Part shown: positions 20,818 to 31,624 of the stretch, in pieces
Position numbering within the stretch: the stretch's first letter is position 1
How the letters are laid out: every line of letters starts with the position of its first letter
Source: Tolypocladium sp. Sup5 PDA-1
Lineage: Eukaryota > Ascomycota > Sordariomycetes > Hypocreales > Ophiocordycipitaceae
Assembly: GCA_000750105.3 (NCBI GenBank)
Contig: JPHH03000111.1
Coordinates: 1-44,318 of the forward strand
Direction: 5' to 3'
Length of the DNA stretch: 44,318 nucleotides
Position numbers and translations under genes: made by a program
Notes under the pieces: generated by a model
What the model saw: only the letters and a program-made list of their open reading frames with translations
What the model was told of the DNA's origin: nothing
Database searches by the model: none

Positions 20818-22454
20818 TCAAGTCACCTTTGTGAACCAAACCATCATCCTCGCATCGCCGCGACCTATTATCCTGTCTTCCATTGATACCCCCAACTTCT
20901 CCACCTTACCGTTGCTCCCTATTATGAACTGTGACCGCCTGCCAGCCTTTATTAACATGCTCGGTCTCTTCGTGTCCGTCCATGCGATGAAGAAGTCGCC
21001 GGAGACGTGCTCCAGGTCTAAAGTGACGTTCAGCAGCCGCCGGATCTCAATATGCAGGACTTCGGTCGCGCCATCCGTAACGGGCGTGTCCTTCAGCGGC
21101 TTGGCCACCCTGAGCTCGAGAGTTCGGTAGGCGGGGTTGTAATATGATCCTGCCTATTCAGATAGCGGCAGCGGCAAGGGCAGCGGAGGTTTAGGAACAT
21201 CAGGATAGAGGGTATTGCGCGTTTTGAGAAAAGTGTCGACGCTGGCCTTAAGCCCCTTGCTTAGACCTGGAACGATATCCTGTCGGCTGTCAGGTGGAAT
21301 GTCGAGAAAATCGTCCATAAGACGTGAGGCGGCGGCCGCAACTGCGAGGAACCCATTCGAATCTGCGTTTGCGAGAATGGCGATGCCCCATCTCCGGTCT
21401 GGCAGCAGCACAAATTTCGATGCAAAGCCACTAATGCCGCCTGCATGTGTAACAAGTCTCCGCCCACGATAGGTAGACACGCCCCAGCCAAGGGCGTATA
21501 ATACTGTCGACTTAAACTCGTTGGGAGCATCTGCACCGATGGATCGTGGCCTGAATAGCTCCGCCTGTTGAGAGGCTTCGAGCGGCAGGGTCTTGTGGAT
21601 CACGGCATGAAGATACTTAGTTAAGTCCTTGATGGAGGAGATGATGCCACCACCACCAACAAGCTGATACCCGTCCGCGTATTCAGCATCCAAGTTGCTG
21701 GTTCAGCTCATCCCAGCTATAGCCGCTGGCGAGGACATTTTTAGCGTTTTGAGCATCTTTTAACCGTATAAAGGTCGAGGATATCCCCAAAGGGTCCCAT
21801 ATGTGTTTGTGGTGGGAAGCTTCAATTGGTTTCCCAGTCAAGGTCTCGATGACATCTTGAATGACCATGTAGCCCATGTTGAGGTACTGGTGCTTCTGGC
21901 AGAGCTCTGCAGCCATGGCAAGATGCCGAAGCGATCGGACAGCGTCCCGCAGGGTGTAACCAGCTCCTCCATAGTTGAGGTTCTGGCTGCCGACTCCCAG
22001 ATGATGTGCTAATGCGTCCTCGAGTGTTGCGTGGCTGGTAGCATAGTCATCTTCGAGAACGAAGTCGGCAAGAATGATAGATGAGATCTTTGTTTGTAGA
22101 TTAATTGCGTCGGGTCTATCTGCAAGCTCCTCTAAAACTGCCAGAAGCGTCGTTGCAGTGAACGACTTGGTACATGACGCGATGTAGTAAAGGGTATCTT
22201 CAGTAGCCCTCTCACTTGATACTTTGGCGTCTCCGAAAGCTTAATTAGCATACGGTTAGTTCTCTAGAAGAGATCATGCGCGGTTTGTAAGGTTGATTTA
22301 AACCCACCCGCATAAAAGTCTGTTCAGCGTCAATAACGCCAATGGAAATGCTTGGAACATGGAAATGGTGCATCAAATGTTCCATGTAAGAGTTAAAATC
22401 GGCCGTAAATGGGCCATCAGCCGGCTTATCGCCGTTGCCTAACGTATGCGTCAT
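20818..22454 (-). pseudogene. Beta-lactamase/transpeptidase-like serine hydrolase with frameshift and stop
   Basis: Minus-strand exons 22454-22304 and 22239-20818 (about 64-bp intron; donor assignment GTTTAA is tentative, acceptor AAG after a GCTAAT branch) rebuild a protein of about 523 aa, usual for fungal members of the class C beta-lactamase-related family. The catalytic SxxK is in IASCTKSFT (Ser about 72, Lys about 75), the YxN in QYLNMGYMVIQD (about 169-171), and HAGG in VTHAGGISGFASKF. The C-terminus (SYYNPAYRTLEL, LDLEHVSGDFF) is the domain usually found after this fold. Two lesions occur: a one-base surplus near 21690-21697 between DELNQQ and LDAEYADGYQL, and an in-frame TAG at 21156-21154 before AGSYYNPAY. 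Such enzymes are esterase/peptidase-like hydrolases, many tied to secondary metabolism; the substrate here is unknown. Confidence 0.85.
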
Positions 22455-23392
22455 CTTGATTCAAATCGAGAGTGGCAGACATAAATCGACACAGTCGTAA
22501 ATTGAGCGTACGAGCCCAATTTCCTTTTACTAGCCATAGTCAATTGAGGACTACGCGTGGCAAGGGAGCTGGTGTGCGACTGGCGGGTCTGTTCGGCGTG
22601 ACTGTTCGGCATGAGCATCAACCAACCAGTCCAAAAGCGGAAGGCGAACGCGATGAGATGTCTGCAATGCTTGCGGACTACAATGGCTTCGATGCTAAGC
22701 TAGCGTCAGAACTAACAGTAGTCTCCTTGCATATGGCATATAGCGGACGGTCAATCTTCTTGGACCTTTTTAACCGTCGACGTTTATCGTCCTCATTCCC
22801 CGCAGCTCTAGGGCCACTCGCTGCCTAAATCAGCATCCAGTGCTAGTTAGGCAGGCTATAATAAGAGGCCAACAAAACAAGGCGAAGCTTAAAGCTTGCT
22901 GCGTCAAGTGCGGGGCTGCGGCTGAGGACGTGTGCATTATTAATACAACCCGTGCCTTGCTGCCCAAGGGTACGGTCTGCTCCCCATATCTCCACTACTC
23001 TTGTCTTGTCTGACCTATCTATACTCCGCATATGTTCCCTAAAATACCGCACGGCTGTAACAAATGCCCATTTCCACTAGCGGCAAGCCATAGAAGTCAT
23101 CCCATTTGAGTCTGTAACTGCTAACTCTGCTTCCCTGCAATCGTATAACGCCGGCTTCGCTACCAATACTATATAGTAGGATGGTTATGTGCTATTCCGA
23201 TTGAGCTCGCTGCTGCTCAGATAATGCTCGATAAAGAGCATCAGGACCTTAGAGACGCCTATGACTCTACCCTATATACACTCGGATGTATCGGCTAATA
23301 TAATGTCGTTTTGGTTAGGTTGCTAGTAGGCTAGATAGGTAAGTATAAACGGCTGTTAGGTTCTTGTATTCGTCTTCCCATAACTACAGCAG
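22455..23392. other. Intergenic between serine hydrolase and DUF3435 relic
   Basis: It should hold the promoter of the serine hydrolase pseudogene. The rest of the DUF3435 gene, including the tyrosine recombinase core, would lie here if present, but I cannot find it. Confidence 0.45.
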
Positions 23393-24214
23393 GCACTGAT
23401 TAGACGGGCTTGCAGCATCGGCCACTCGATAAGCAAGCGGCCGCCCACGGACCTTACAACTCAGCAGGTAGCATCCGTCAATACTGATCCTCTGATTAAG
23501 CAATTGGAGTGAGACCTTCGAGGGTTTCGACAATGGTCGAAAAAATACAAAGAGATTCGCCGCGAGCTGAGAAACCAGAAGCAAAGGCTGAAGAGGGCCC
23601 TCAAGCAGAAGATCTGAGACGAATGGACGACGGAGCAGGTAGTCGACAATATTGAGCGGCAGTTGCAGGGTGTTGGGTTCGCCGAGCAGGCGGCCGAGGG
23701 CACGTCCTGCCGCCCCCAGCGACCAGCTCAAAGACGGCTGGTTGAGGCATTGGCTGCGCCTCTTGGAAATACACTCGAGGGCCAGTATCGACGAAGAGAC
23801 AACGCCATCAACGCCATCGTTGCGTATTGCGTCGTCGAAGAAGGGCAGACCCTCCATTGCGCCAACGCTTCATTAACTGGGCCAAACAGGCGTGCATCCA
23901 TTGGCGAACCGCCGGTCGAACGCCATCAACACATGGCTTTGATGTCCGTTGTCGTCAAGTTAGAGAAGGAGCGACCGAGAAGGTGCTTCATATGTCTCGG
24001 CAGGGCACTCGATTTGGCGCCCGATGATGAGGCTGTGAAGGATCTCATCCATGAGCTTTACACTCCAGGAAAGCTGTCCAAGCACTTCCGGCACAAATAA
24101 TTGTCGAATCTGCGAGACGGCAATGAGATTCAGTGTCAGATTTGTGACTTGCCGCTTGACCACAAGGAACATCTTCAGAACCATGCCTTGCGAGTTCACG
24201 GAACTGTATCTTAG
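23393..24214 (+). pseudogene. C-terminal relic of a DUF3435 (captain-type) protein
   Basis: One plus-strand frame from about 23393 to TAG 24212-24214 reads as the C-terminal part of a DUF3435 family protein: RRACSIGHSISKR, KKYKEIRRELRNQKQRL, NIERQLQGVGF, RRRDNAINAIVAYCVVEEGQ, RPRRCFICLGRALDLAPDDE and a classical C2H2 finger (CQICDLPLDHKEHLQNHALRVH). Three stops break it: TGA at 23510-23512, TGA at 23615-23617 (both probably from CGA Arg codons) and TAA at 24098-24100 (probably from CAA). All fit C-to-T. DUF3435 proteins include tyrosine recombinases that head Starship giant transposons, but the catalytic R-HxxR-Y region lies outside this fragment, so mobility cannot be inferred for this copy. 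Confidence 0.85.
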
Positions 24215-24936
24215 ATCATATATCTGCCGAGTTGTTGACATGTCTCAATCTGTTTCCATTGAATACTGCTTTCTGCTTGTCTTTGCGGCATCTAGACTAA
24301 ATACAACCTCGCCTTGGCGATTCATAAATGAGTTGGTCTTGTCCATATGGTCTCCAGCTGTAAGGCAAAGAATGAAGTTAGACCCCTGAGCACTGGCGGG
24401 TAAGGGAGACCTGGCCGGGTGATACAGTGCCCGCTGGGCTTGTAGAGCTACTAGGTAATGCCGGAAATAATCCTGCGAGGGTGATGGATATTGAGAATAG
24501 TTCTGATCGGCAAGGTTAGCTGGCTGTGATGCCGAAGATGGTCGTCTAACTGTGGCAGGTTTACGCAGCGACAGGAGATTTGCGGATAGTGGAGTGGAGG
24601 CGAGGTAATCTGGAGGCGGCTTGAGTTACGGGTCGCTCAATCGATCACAATAGAACAGAAGCATCAAAACAGCTCCACCAACTCAAAGCCGCCCTAAACC
24701 CACCATCCAGAACCCAAAACAGAGCCTTCGAGAGAGTCCCGACCCACATGGACACCGTTGTTGTGTATATAACTAGGACCTTCGTCCTCTTGACTTGGGC
24801 AGTGGTCAAGGCCAATTTGACTCTCTACAACCCTCACATGCATCGCATCTTTCCATTTACATTTGACATTGCCAACCTGAGGGAGCTTGCCTAAGGCCAC
24901 CTGACCTATCCACCAGGCGTGCGCCAGCCCGCCCAA
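24215..24936. other. Intergenic; 3' flank of the first secreted protein gene
   Basis: No gene is supported. The minus-strand frame directly after the stop at 24937 is probably 3' untranslated sequence of the secreted protein gene. Confidence 0.45.
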
Positions 24937-25242
24937 TTATCCGCTGAACGGATCCTGGCAGCAGTAGTACTTAAAAGGCCCGCAGCAATTGTCGCACAGA
25001 ACTCGATCAACCTCCCTCCATCCCTGGGCACAATAGTCACAAAAAGGAAGAGTACCAGCCCAATAGCATCGCTCGGCAGCCTGGTTCTCTACATTTTCCA
25101 CAGCATCTTTTCCGGCCGGCATATCTTTGCATAGATCGGTCAGTTTAGAAATCAAAGTCAAGAGAGTGCAAAAGCATATCAACTAACCAATAGTCGCAGC
25201 CGAGGCCGCAGAAACAATAGCGATAATAATCTTGAAATGCAT
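24937..25242 (-). CDS. Small secreted cysteine-rich protein, copy A
   Basis: Minus-strand exons 25242-25188 and 25124-24937 encode 80 aa. The 63-bp intron has donor GTTAGT, a CTAAAC/CTGAC branch region and acceptor AAAG, and interrupts codon 19, just after the signal peptide MHFKIIIAIVSAASAATI. The mature part has eight cysteines in a compact pattern: CYWAGTLPFCDYC, then VLCDNCCGPFKYYCC. It is paralogous to the gene at 26858-27168: both are 80 aa with the same intron position and phase and share CYWxGTxPFCxxxC and a final CC pair. Such proteins are secreted, disulphide-stabilised and often effectors or antimicrobial proteins; no specific function can be read. The frame is clean despite its decayed neighbourhood. 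Confidence 0.85.
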
Positions 25243-25343
25243 TTTGATAGACAAAAGTCAATGTCTGGAATAGTGTTTAATGGCTGGAATGGTGGTGAAT
25301 GGCGGGGATGTGTAGTTAATGAGCAGGGAGACGAAGCCGCCCT

Positions 25344-25350
25344 TTATATA
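25344..25350 (-). promoter_or_regulatory. TATA box of secreted protein copy A
   Basis: TATATAA on the minus strand starts 108 bases before the ATG at 25242. The following bases (AGGGCGGCTT) match the corresponding element of copy B at all but two positions. Confidence 0.6.
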
Positions 25351-25450
25351 CTTGAGAGCTAATAAGCAATACAGGTAATCGTATATATAGTCATACCTCA
25401 GATATGGAATGTCAACAACGGGTGCCTCGCAAATCAATACGACTGTCTTT

Positions 25451-25572
25451 GGACGTGTCTTAAAATAATGCCTAATGATATCTGACTACCTGACTGCACG
25501 TATGTCGATTTGGTCGTGACTCAAAATATTGCGTAAAGATAATTGACTACCTGACTGCGCCGATGTCGATTG
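25451..25572. repeat. Two imperfect 61-bp direct repeats
   Basis: The phrase tgactacctgactgc begins at 25483 and again at 25544, followed both times by tgtcgatt, and the flanking bases are similar over the whole 61-base period. The pair lies 200-330 bp upstream of the first secreted protein gene and could hold regulatory sites. Confidence 0.75.
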
Positions 25573-26748
25573 GACGGACTGGCGTACATCTTGGGACGTG
25601 GAGTGCCATACACACTTGTCGCCCGTATGAAATGACTTCTCATCTCGTCCATGGAAAGGTGCATGGGCAAAATTTTGCAAAAAGAGGCAATGGCCAACGC
25701 ATGACGGCAAGCTGAAGCTGCAATACTACCCCATGCATCGCGTTGTCCGAGCGCCTGTCCATGCTCAAAGGTATGTTGGTCATGAAACAACAGCCCGGGA
25801 CACTCTTCTCCCCGCCACCGGCAGCATCCGGGCGGAGATCGCTGGTGGGTCTGTGTAACCAATCAGCTCTGTTAGGACCCTGCCCCCTCTCCTCGCCGTG
25901 CCGCTCTTGCAGCTGTCACACGAACTGGGCTTGCATAGAGTTACTACGAAGAGTCTGTTAATAATACCCATACAGAGCGATTCTGGCGCTGGTGCAGACA
26001 GGGGGAAGAGTCTGTTGAACAGGGCCGACGAAGAGTCCGTCGCTATTTTCGCATCTCAAATGGGCGAGTCTAGTATGCATAGAAAGCTAGAATATACGCC
26101 GATTCAATGAGATTTCTATATGGGATAGAAGTCATGTGTTGAGGCCATACAGCGTCGTTGTAACGGGCTGAGCCTGTGGGTCTCGGCTTACGCCAGACAA
26201 GTATAGGACTTTTGCCTGTTTCAGGGGGGATGGCCTGGTGATGCAAGACTCCCCGCCTTCTCGTTCCCGTTCTATTCGGCACCGAGGTCCCGTGATGGAG
26301 TTGTCCTGATAGAGGGCTAGTGTCTTAGGCTGTGCCGTTGGTGCATACTGGCAAGCCTTGCCGTCTCAGCGGACGAGACGTATGTGTCGTATCTTCGGCA
26401 ACAAGGCGGGGGTCGACAGCATGGCCAGCCAGTGGTGAGCAGCCAAGACGAAGCAGTACAATGCGATGGTACTTCGGCCGCCCCGAAAATGCTACGTCTC
26501 CAGTATCTATGCCGTTGTTTCGCATGCAAATATCTATGATTGGGTTATCCCGACCGACGGGAATGCATATCTTTTGCCGTGTTGGCCGGAATCGAAAGTT
26601 CAGCCAGCCGTGATCTCAACCGATTGGGAAGAGATGGTACATCGGATGTTGATTGAGACCTAATGCACTGAAACCACGGGAGAGCCCGTTGAGACAAAAG
26701 TGAAGGGGGAGGCAAGGAAGAGGCATGGCCGTACGGTCCAGCTCCAAC
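25573..26748. other. Intergenic between the two secreted paralogues, with one odd frame
   Basis: Mostly no supported gene. The plus-strand frame at about 26439-26663 is protein-like (CYVSSIYAVVSHANIYDW, then DGNAYLLPCWPESKVQP, ending MVHRMLIET), but it is short, has a TGA shortly upstream and is not recognised. It may be the last exon of a decayed gene. Confidence 0.3.
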
Positions 26749-26755
26749 TATATAA
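26749..26755 (+). promoter_or_regulatory. TATA box of secreted protein copy B
   Basis: TATATAA starts 109 bases before the ATG at 26858 and is followed by GTGGCGGCTT, nearly the same context and spacing as copy A. Confidence 0.65.
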
Positions 26756-26857
26756 GTGGCGGCTTATGGCGACTCAAGTGCCTTTCAGTTTACCCAACTG
26801 CTTTGTCTGGCCACATTGCCCTCCTGCTTACCCTATTTACAATTATTATACGCCAAA

Positions 26858-27168
26858 ATGCATTTTAAGATCCTCATCGCTCTTGCTTCTATCGCCACGG
26901 CAGCGGCCATTGGTTAGTTAGACATGCCTCTGGATCTCCCTGGGTTGTACCTTTCGGCTAACCAACCAACTCACGCAAAGGCGAGACGCCCTCTGGAGAC
27001 AACCCCGTGGAGAGTGAGCATCATAAGATCCTGGCATGCTACTGGGATGGTACCGCTCCTTTCTGCGCCGGCTACTGCCCGGATGGGTACAAGGAGGAGG
27101 CCCGTAGCTCATGTGGCGATGGGGCGTGTTGTGTCACTGGCTACAAGGTGTTATGCTGCAGAGAGTAA
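26858..27168 (+). CDS. Small secreted cysteine-rich protein, copy B
   Basis: Exons 26858-26912 and 26981-27168 encode 80 aa. The 68-bp intron (GTTAGT, GGCTAACC branch, GCAAAG acceptor) falls in codon 19 after the signal peptide MHFKILIALASIATAAAI. The mature part reads ETPSGDNPVESEHHKI and then a cysteine-rich core, ACYWDGTAPFCAGYCPDGYK, SSCGDGACC and GYKVLCCRE, with nine cysteines. The core pattern CYWxGTxPFC and the terminal CC match copy A, while the intervening loop is longer in cysteines here. Leader, intron position, total length and TATA spacing are shared with copy A, indicating duplication followed by strong divergence of the mature region. It is secreted by prediction; function is unknown, effector or antimicrobial roles being typical guesses. 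Confidence 0.88.
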
Positions 27169-30100
27169 GTAGCGACGCTACAGAGGAGGAGTAGACAAAT
27201 GCAAGGGCGTGTGCTACGGTAATTTGTTGGGGTGCTGGAATAGACCCGGATCAGAAAAATGAGAAAACCACAAAACGGAGGAAGACCAGGGACTCAGATT
27301 ACACATAGACATATAAGGGGGCATCTGTGGCCGCTAGAGTAGATGATCCCCCATCCATCATCAGTCTTAGAAATCGAGTTCTTGGTTTTCCTCCTATTTT
27401 TGAGATGGCCTTCGTTGCCTCTTCCTGTTCTTTGTCTCTTTGGGTGACTATGTGAAAGTCTTATTAGTATGCTTGGGCAGGCACTGCCTTTCCTCTTACA
27501 CAACGTCCCGTTGCTCTTGGCCCTTGGTGTGTTCGTTTTCCCTCAACAAAGTGACAGGCTTCTACAGCACGCTAGGTTACAAGGCGAGATATTTTATCTC
27601 GGCAATACAACAGGTTGCTTAGTCTCAGTTTATTGTGACGACTGTGTTTTCCAATAAGTGTTTGTTAGCTATCTAGCGCGTGTTTCTTGGCTATCTGGTT
27701 AGTGGTTCTGGACCATCCGGCGAACGTGTCTTAAGAACCTGGCGAAGTCTTGGCTGTCTGGCAACACTTGGACGTGCAGGGTAAAAAGAAGGGAGAGGGG
27801 CTGTTTAGACCGGGTGCTTGTCGCAGGAGCAGAGAGGAAGCTGTCGTTGCTGGAGTGGCAGCAGTGGAAGAACAACGAGGTTGGTTGTGACTGCTTGGTC
27901 GAAGGCTGTACTTAGGTCGGGGGTTTAGGGTAGTGGCTCGGACAGGAAGAAGGAGCAAACAAAAAGCAGCCGCTAAGGTGGTGACAGCCATAGTCATCGG
28001 TGGTAACGTCGTGTATAAGTTACTGTCAGCGCGTCGAATTCGTGCAGACAACTTAGAGTCTCGGCGAGCTCGATGCCCTTGTCTCTTCAGCTCCTGTTGC
28101 TCAGCCGTGAAAGTTCCCCGTGGTAGACTCGAGGCTAATGACCTGGTTTCCCTCGGAGGAGTTATGTATGTTGGGTGGGTGATGAGGAGGGGTGAATGAA
28201 CTGCGCAAATGGAAGAGAATTTGCCAGCTATATATACTCAGCGACTATCCCTACTCCTAGGTCCTTAGGCAATGGTGGCAGCGTGTATTGTGGAGAAGAG
28301 CAAGGCGTATGACGGGGAATGCTTGCACACCATCAAGGAGCTAGACGGGATGGGCTACCTGGACTTGGGGATTCCTTGCAGGACAGATGACTCTTGTCGT
28401 CATGTCGGAAGGCCGTTGCATCAGGTTGTCACACGATGGCCGCCTTGAGCAGGATTCTATTGGATGTGATAGGGTGGTCTGCACCCTGGCTAAGGCGTCA
28501 AGGGGGGGACTGAAGATCCCGTTGCCGTCCTACCCATGGTGTAGTAGGGCGGTTCGGCATTCTCGATGTTCTTCTTACCCTTCATCGTTTCCATGTTCGG
28601 AGCAAGGGGCTGCATGTTAGGCCCGCTGACGGTCGGCTGAACCAGCCTTTCGCCGGCCATGTATGCCCGATGAAGTACACTGGCGAGCATCTCAAGCCAA
28701 TGGTGAAGCAATGTGTGATTCCCGCATGCGCCTCTCGCTCACATTGTCACCGATATTGGCCCACGACCTGCGACCTCTCTCCTCCTTGGCATCACTCGCG
28801 TGTGTATTGTCGGGGGATGTTGTGGCTTACATATGCTTGCATTCGGCTCAGATATGGCCTATCGGCGAGAGCATGCAGACTGGAGTCACTGGGTGGACAC
28901 CTTAATTATCGGTTGGCCGTCCCTAGCTCCTTTCAAGCTAGCTGCTCTCCTCGGGATCCCGCAATGCTCATAAACGCGCATTGATGAGAAGCGTGAGGGG
29001 GTCTGCGGAACCAGGAATGGCTGCACCACCATCGACTTGCCTTCAGGATTGGCCGCCATGGTCAGGATGGTGACAGCCACTCTGTCAGGATTCCCTCGCC
29101 TCGGGCTTCCTTGCATAAACAGATGACTCCTTTGCCGTCATGTTAGTAGGTTGATACGCAATCCGGTTACCAATGGACGATGACTGCAGCCACGATACCA
29201 CCCAGTGCGGGACAGGCAAAACTCCATTGGATAGGAACGAATATTGGCCGAAACGTTCGAGTGAGATGCGGCAGCTATTGGGTGGCGCGAATGCAGCAGA
29301 GATAGGGGGGCGAGGAAGGCGAGGCTAGGGCAAGGTCGTGGGACTAGTAGCACATGAGATGCCTGGCTCACCCAGCCGCGCGACACACACCTGCAAGGCT
29401 CACCCGGCTCGCGCACGGTCACGCGATTGGCTGGAGGGCGGAGCCAGATCGGTCTCCCCCCGACGTCGTGGCCAGCGACCGAATGGTGTGCGACGAACGC
29501 TCATGTCAATGTTCGACTACGAGAACCCGTGACAACACGAGCGCGCCTCCGCGTTTGATGAGCGACACGGGCAACGGTACACTGCGAGCGAGCGGCCATA
29601 GAGGCGCTGGCCGAAACAAGTCACGCGAATCATCGGGCACCTTAGTCGCTTCGGGCCGGGTGCAGAAGGGACCTGCTACCACGGGCCGCAAACCTTCCTG
29701 GGATCCGCAAGTGGTTCCTAACCAATGGTTTACCCGCGAGCTGCATTGTCAGGGCGCGGGGCAGTGCAGCCAATGGGCAACATTGCCTAGTCTGTGTGGT
29801 TTTTCAAGCGGGATTAATGTGGGGTTGAGCCAGGAGGTAATATTGCCTCCTGGTCTGTGTTGATGTGGCAAGAGACGGCGCATTTAGCAGGGGCGGATGC
29901 CCATAGGGACCTAGTTGCCTGCATCGGCATTAACTTCGGAGGCGAGACGAGGTGGCCTTCGTGAGACATGCAATATGCGTCTTGGGGCAAGAACTTATTG
30001 AGATACTGATTGGACATAGCGATTCGAGTTTGCTGGTTGCCTGTCGCGACCAGCCTCTCCGAGCATCCAGCCCCTACATCGTGACGCGAGGGATTGTATT

Positions 30101-30411
30101 ATTAAAGGTCCGATTCCCTCCGTTTTAGAGCAGTCCTGGCCTTCCTAACTCGTTGTGTCTCGTCATCAATCTTAGCCACGAGATATTAGACGATAGAATC
30201 GTCTAGGTATCTGCGGTTATGGTATCCTCCGCTTTCCCCCGACTCGACCTCCGCGACCACGCTAGATCACGCAACGTACACTTAACCAGCGAGATCAGAA
30301 GCTTCTCCGAAGCATATTCAAGTTCGAGCTCTTCAGAGTATTTCGCCAATGCACTAACCGAATAATCAAAACCGCGAAGCCAGGTTAACCAACCCCGGAG
30401 ATAATACACCA
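27169..30411. other. Repeat-rich intergenic stretch
   Basis: No gene is supported over 3.2 kb. It holds the second dispersed repeat copy (28629-28819) and short self-similar phrases, for example gattccttgcaggacagatgactc near 28370 against ttccttgcataaacagatgactcc near 29107, and attgcc...ctgtgt phrases near 29785 and 29843. These look like remains of non-autonomous elements, but no terminal repeats could be fixed. Confidence 0.4.
28629..28819. repeat. Dispersed repeat, copy 2
   Basis: It matches 3415-3532 in two blocks (28629-28673 and 28751-28819), with only scattered substitutions. The intervening 77 bases (28674-28750) are absent from copy 1. Confidence 0.7.
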
Positions 30412-30993
30412 ATGGATCCGAGGCTCACAGAAGTCGGGTACTTCGGGAAATACCCTGCTTACTCGAAATCTAGTATGCATGTTCAGGCACACTTGGACTT
30501 GAATGCTCTGTCGCTAGACTCGGATTAGGAGTCGGTATGTTTATCTTACCGTTCACCTTCCGTAGTCTCGAAACTAATGCAGCCCACCCTAGCACTTCTT
30601 TATTTCAGACACTGGGCAGCGTAAGCGTCGGCGAAGACGGCATGAAGAGATTGAACGAGGATATAAGTGTAGTTGGAGTGGTTGCGCGAAAGCCTACGGC
30701 ACGTTATACCATTTGAATACCCATGTTAGACTTCAGTCACATGGCCCTAAGCGGGTCCCCAAAGGTACGTGGCTGCTCTTTCTTAGGTCTTGGTCATCTT
30801 GTTTCGGTTGTGGGAGTATCGTGCCCTTAGCACCTATCAACCCTAGTAGCGAAATAATGGCCTTTGGCTAACATCATACGGTTCAGAATTCAAGGAACTT
30901 CGGGAACAGAATAAGAAGCAAAAGGCGCAAGAAGATCCTAGCGCAGGGCCGAGTACTGGTGGCAGAGAGGGCTGGAAACGGGCTGGCGAATGA
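30412..30993 (+). pseudogene. Small Con7-like C2H2 zinc-finger protein with one nonsense codon
   Basis: Three exons (30412-30534, 30620-30764, 30887-30993) give 124 codons. Introns of 85 bp (GTATGT...GGGCAG) and 122 bp (GTACGT, GGCTAAC branch, TTCAG) keep one frame. The N-terminus is MDPRLTEVGYFGKYPAYSK; then a basic RKRRRRRHEE, one C2H2 finger (YKCSWSGCAKAYGTLYHLNT, Cys58, Cys63, His76, His82) and the family tail PKRVPKEFKELREQNKKQ. This is the single-finger module of the fungal Con7-like regulators, which are nuclear DNA-binding proteins. A TAG at 30526-30528 (codon 39, DSD-stop-ES) is the only lesion and fits CAG or TGG mutated by one transition. The nearer acceptor at 30608 is out of frame, which is why the AG at 30619 was chosen. 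If that splice is wrong, the TAG might be avoided. Confidence 0.75.
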
Positions 30994-31624
30994 GGCGGGA
31001 GCTTCAACTTGGGACACTCTTGATCACTTGCTGGCGTAGCCAAGCACAACCTAGCTCCCGAAGGCCTGCCATCTGAGTTTATTGAATGCCCTTTGTCATG
31101 TGGCAGGAGGCGACATCTGACCAGGTGGGAGCTACGTCTGCCGTAACCAAGGTTAGGTCTATGCAGGTCACATCCTCTGGGCTGTAGATAGTAATGATCA
31201 CCGCCGGAGGCCTCTACTCATGAATATGGTCAACTATCGGTAGGGTTGCACAATAACACGACCGAAGGGAGGGTTAAGGTGTTCTCAGGAGCGAAGCGAC
31301 AAAAGGAGTGAAGGCTACAGATGAATATCACGTAGATACTAGTGAAATACACCAATCATAGTCTAGGGCACGACCGGAGGGAGTTGTGGAGCGAGTGTGA
31401 GAACGTGTGAACGTGGGTGATTCCATCAGGGACAGGCACGGCTTGGAGGCACACCACGCCGGAACAATCTAATTGCTTCAAGCTCAGCCTACTGACCGGT
31501 GTTCCCTCGCGTCTCTTCTCCGTCTGTTGGTAGCCGGGCGCTGTTGATCCCTTTGGAATCCTAAACTATCATAGCTACTGTATACCCCCGAACCTATAAG
31601 TATGCTACTTAATAAAAGGCGTAG
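30994..31624. other. Intergenic between C2H2 relic and third secreted protein
   Basis: No gene is supported. The two flanking genes converge on this stretch. The phrase cgaccg(a/g)aggga occurs at about 31260 and 31370, a weak local repeat. Confidence 0.4.
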
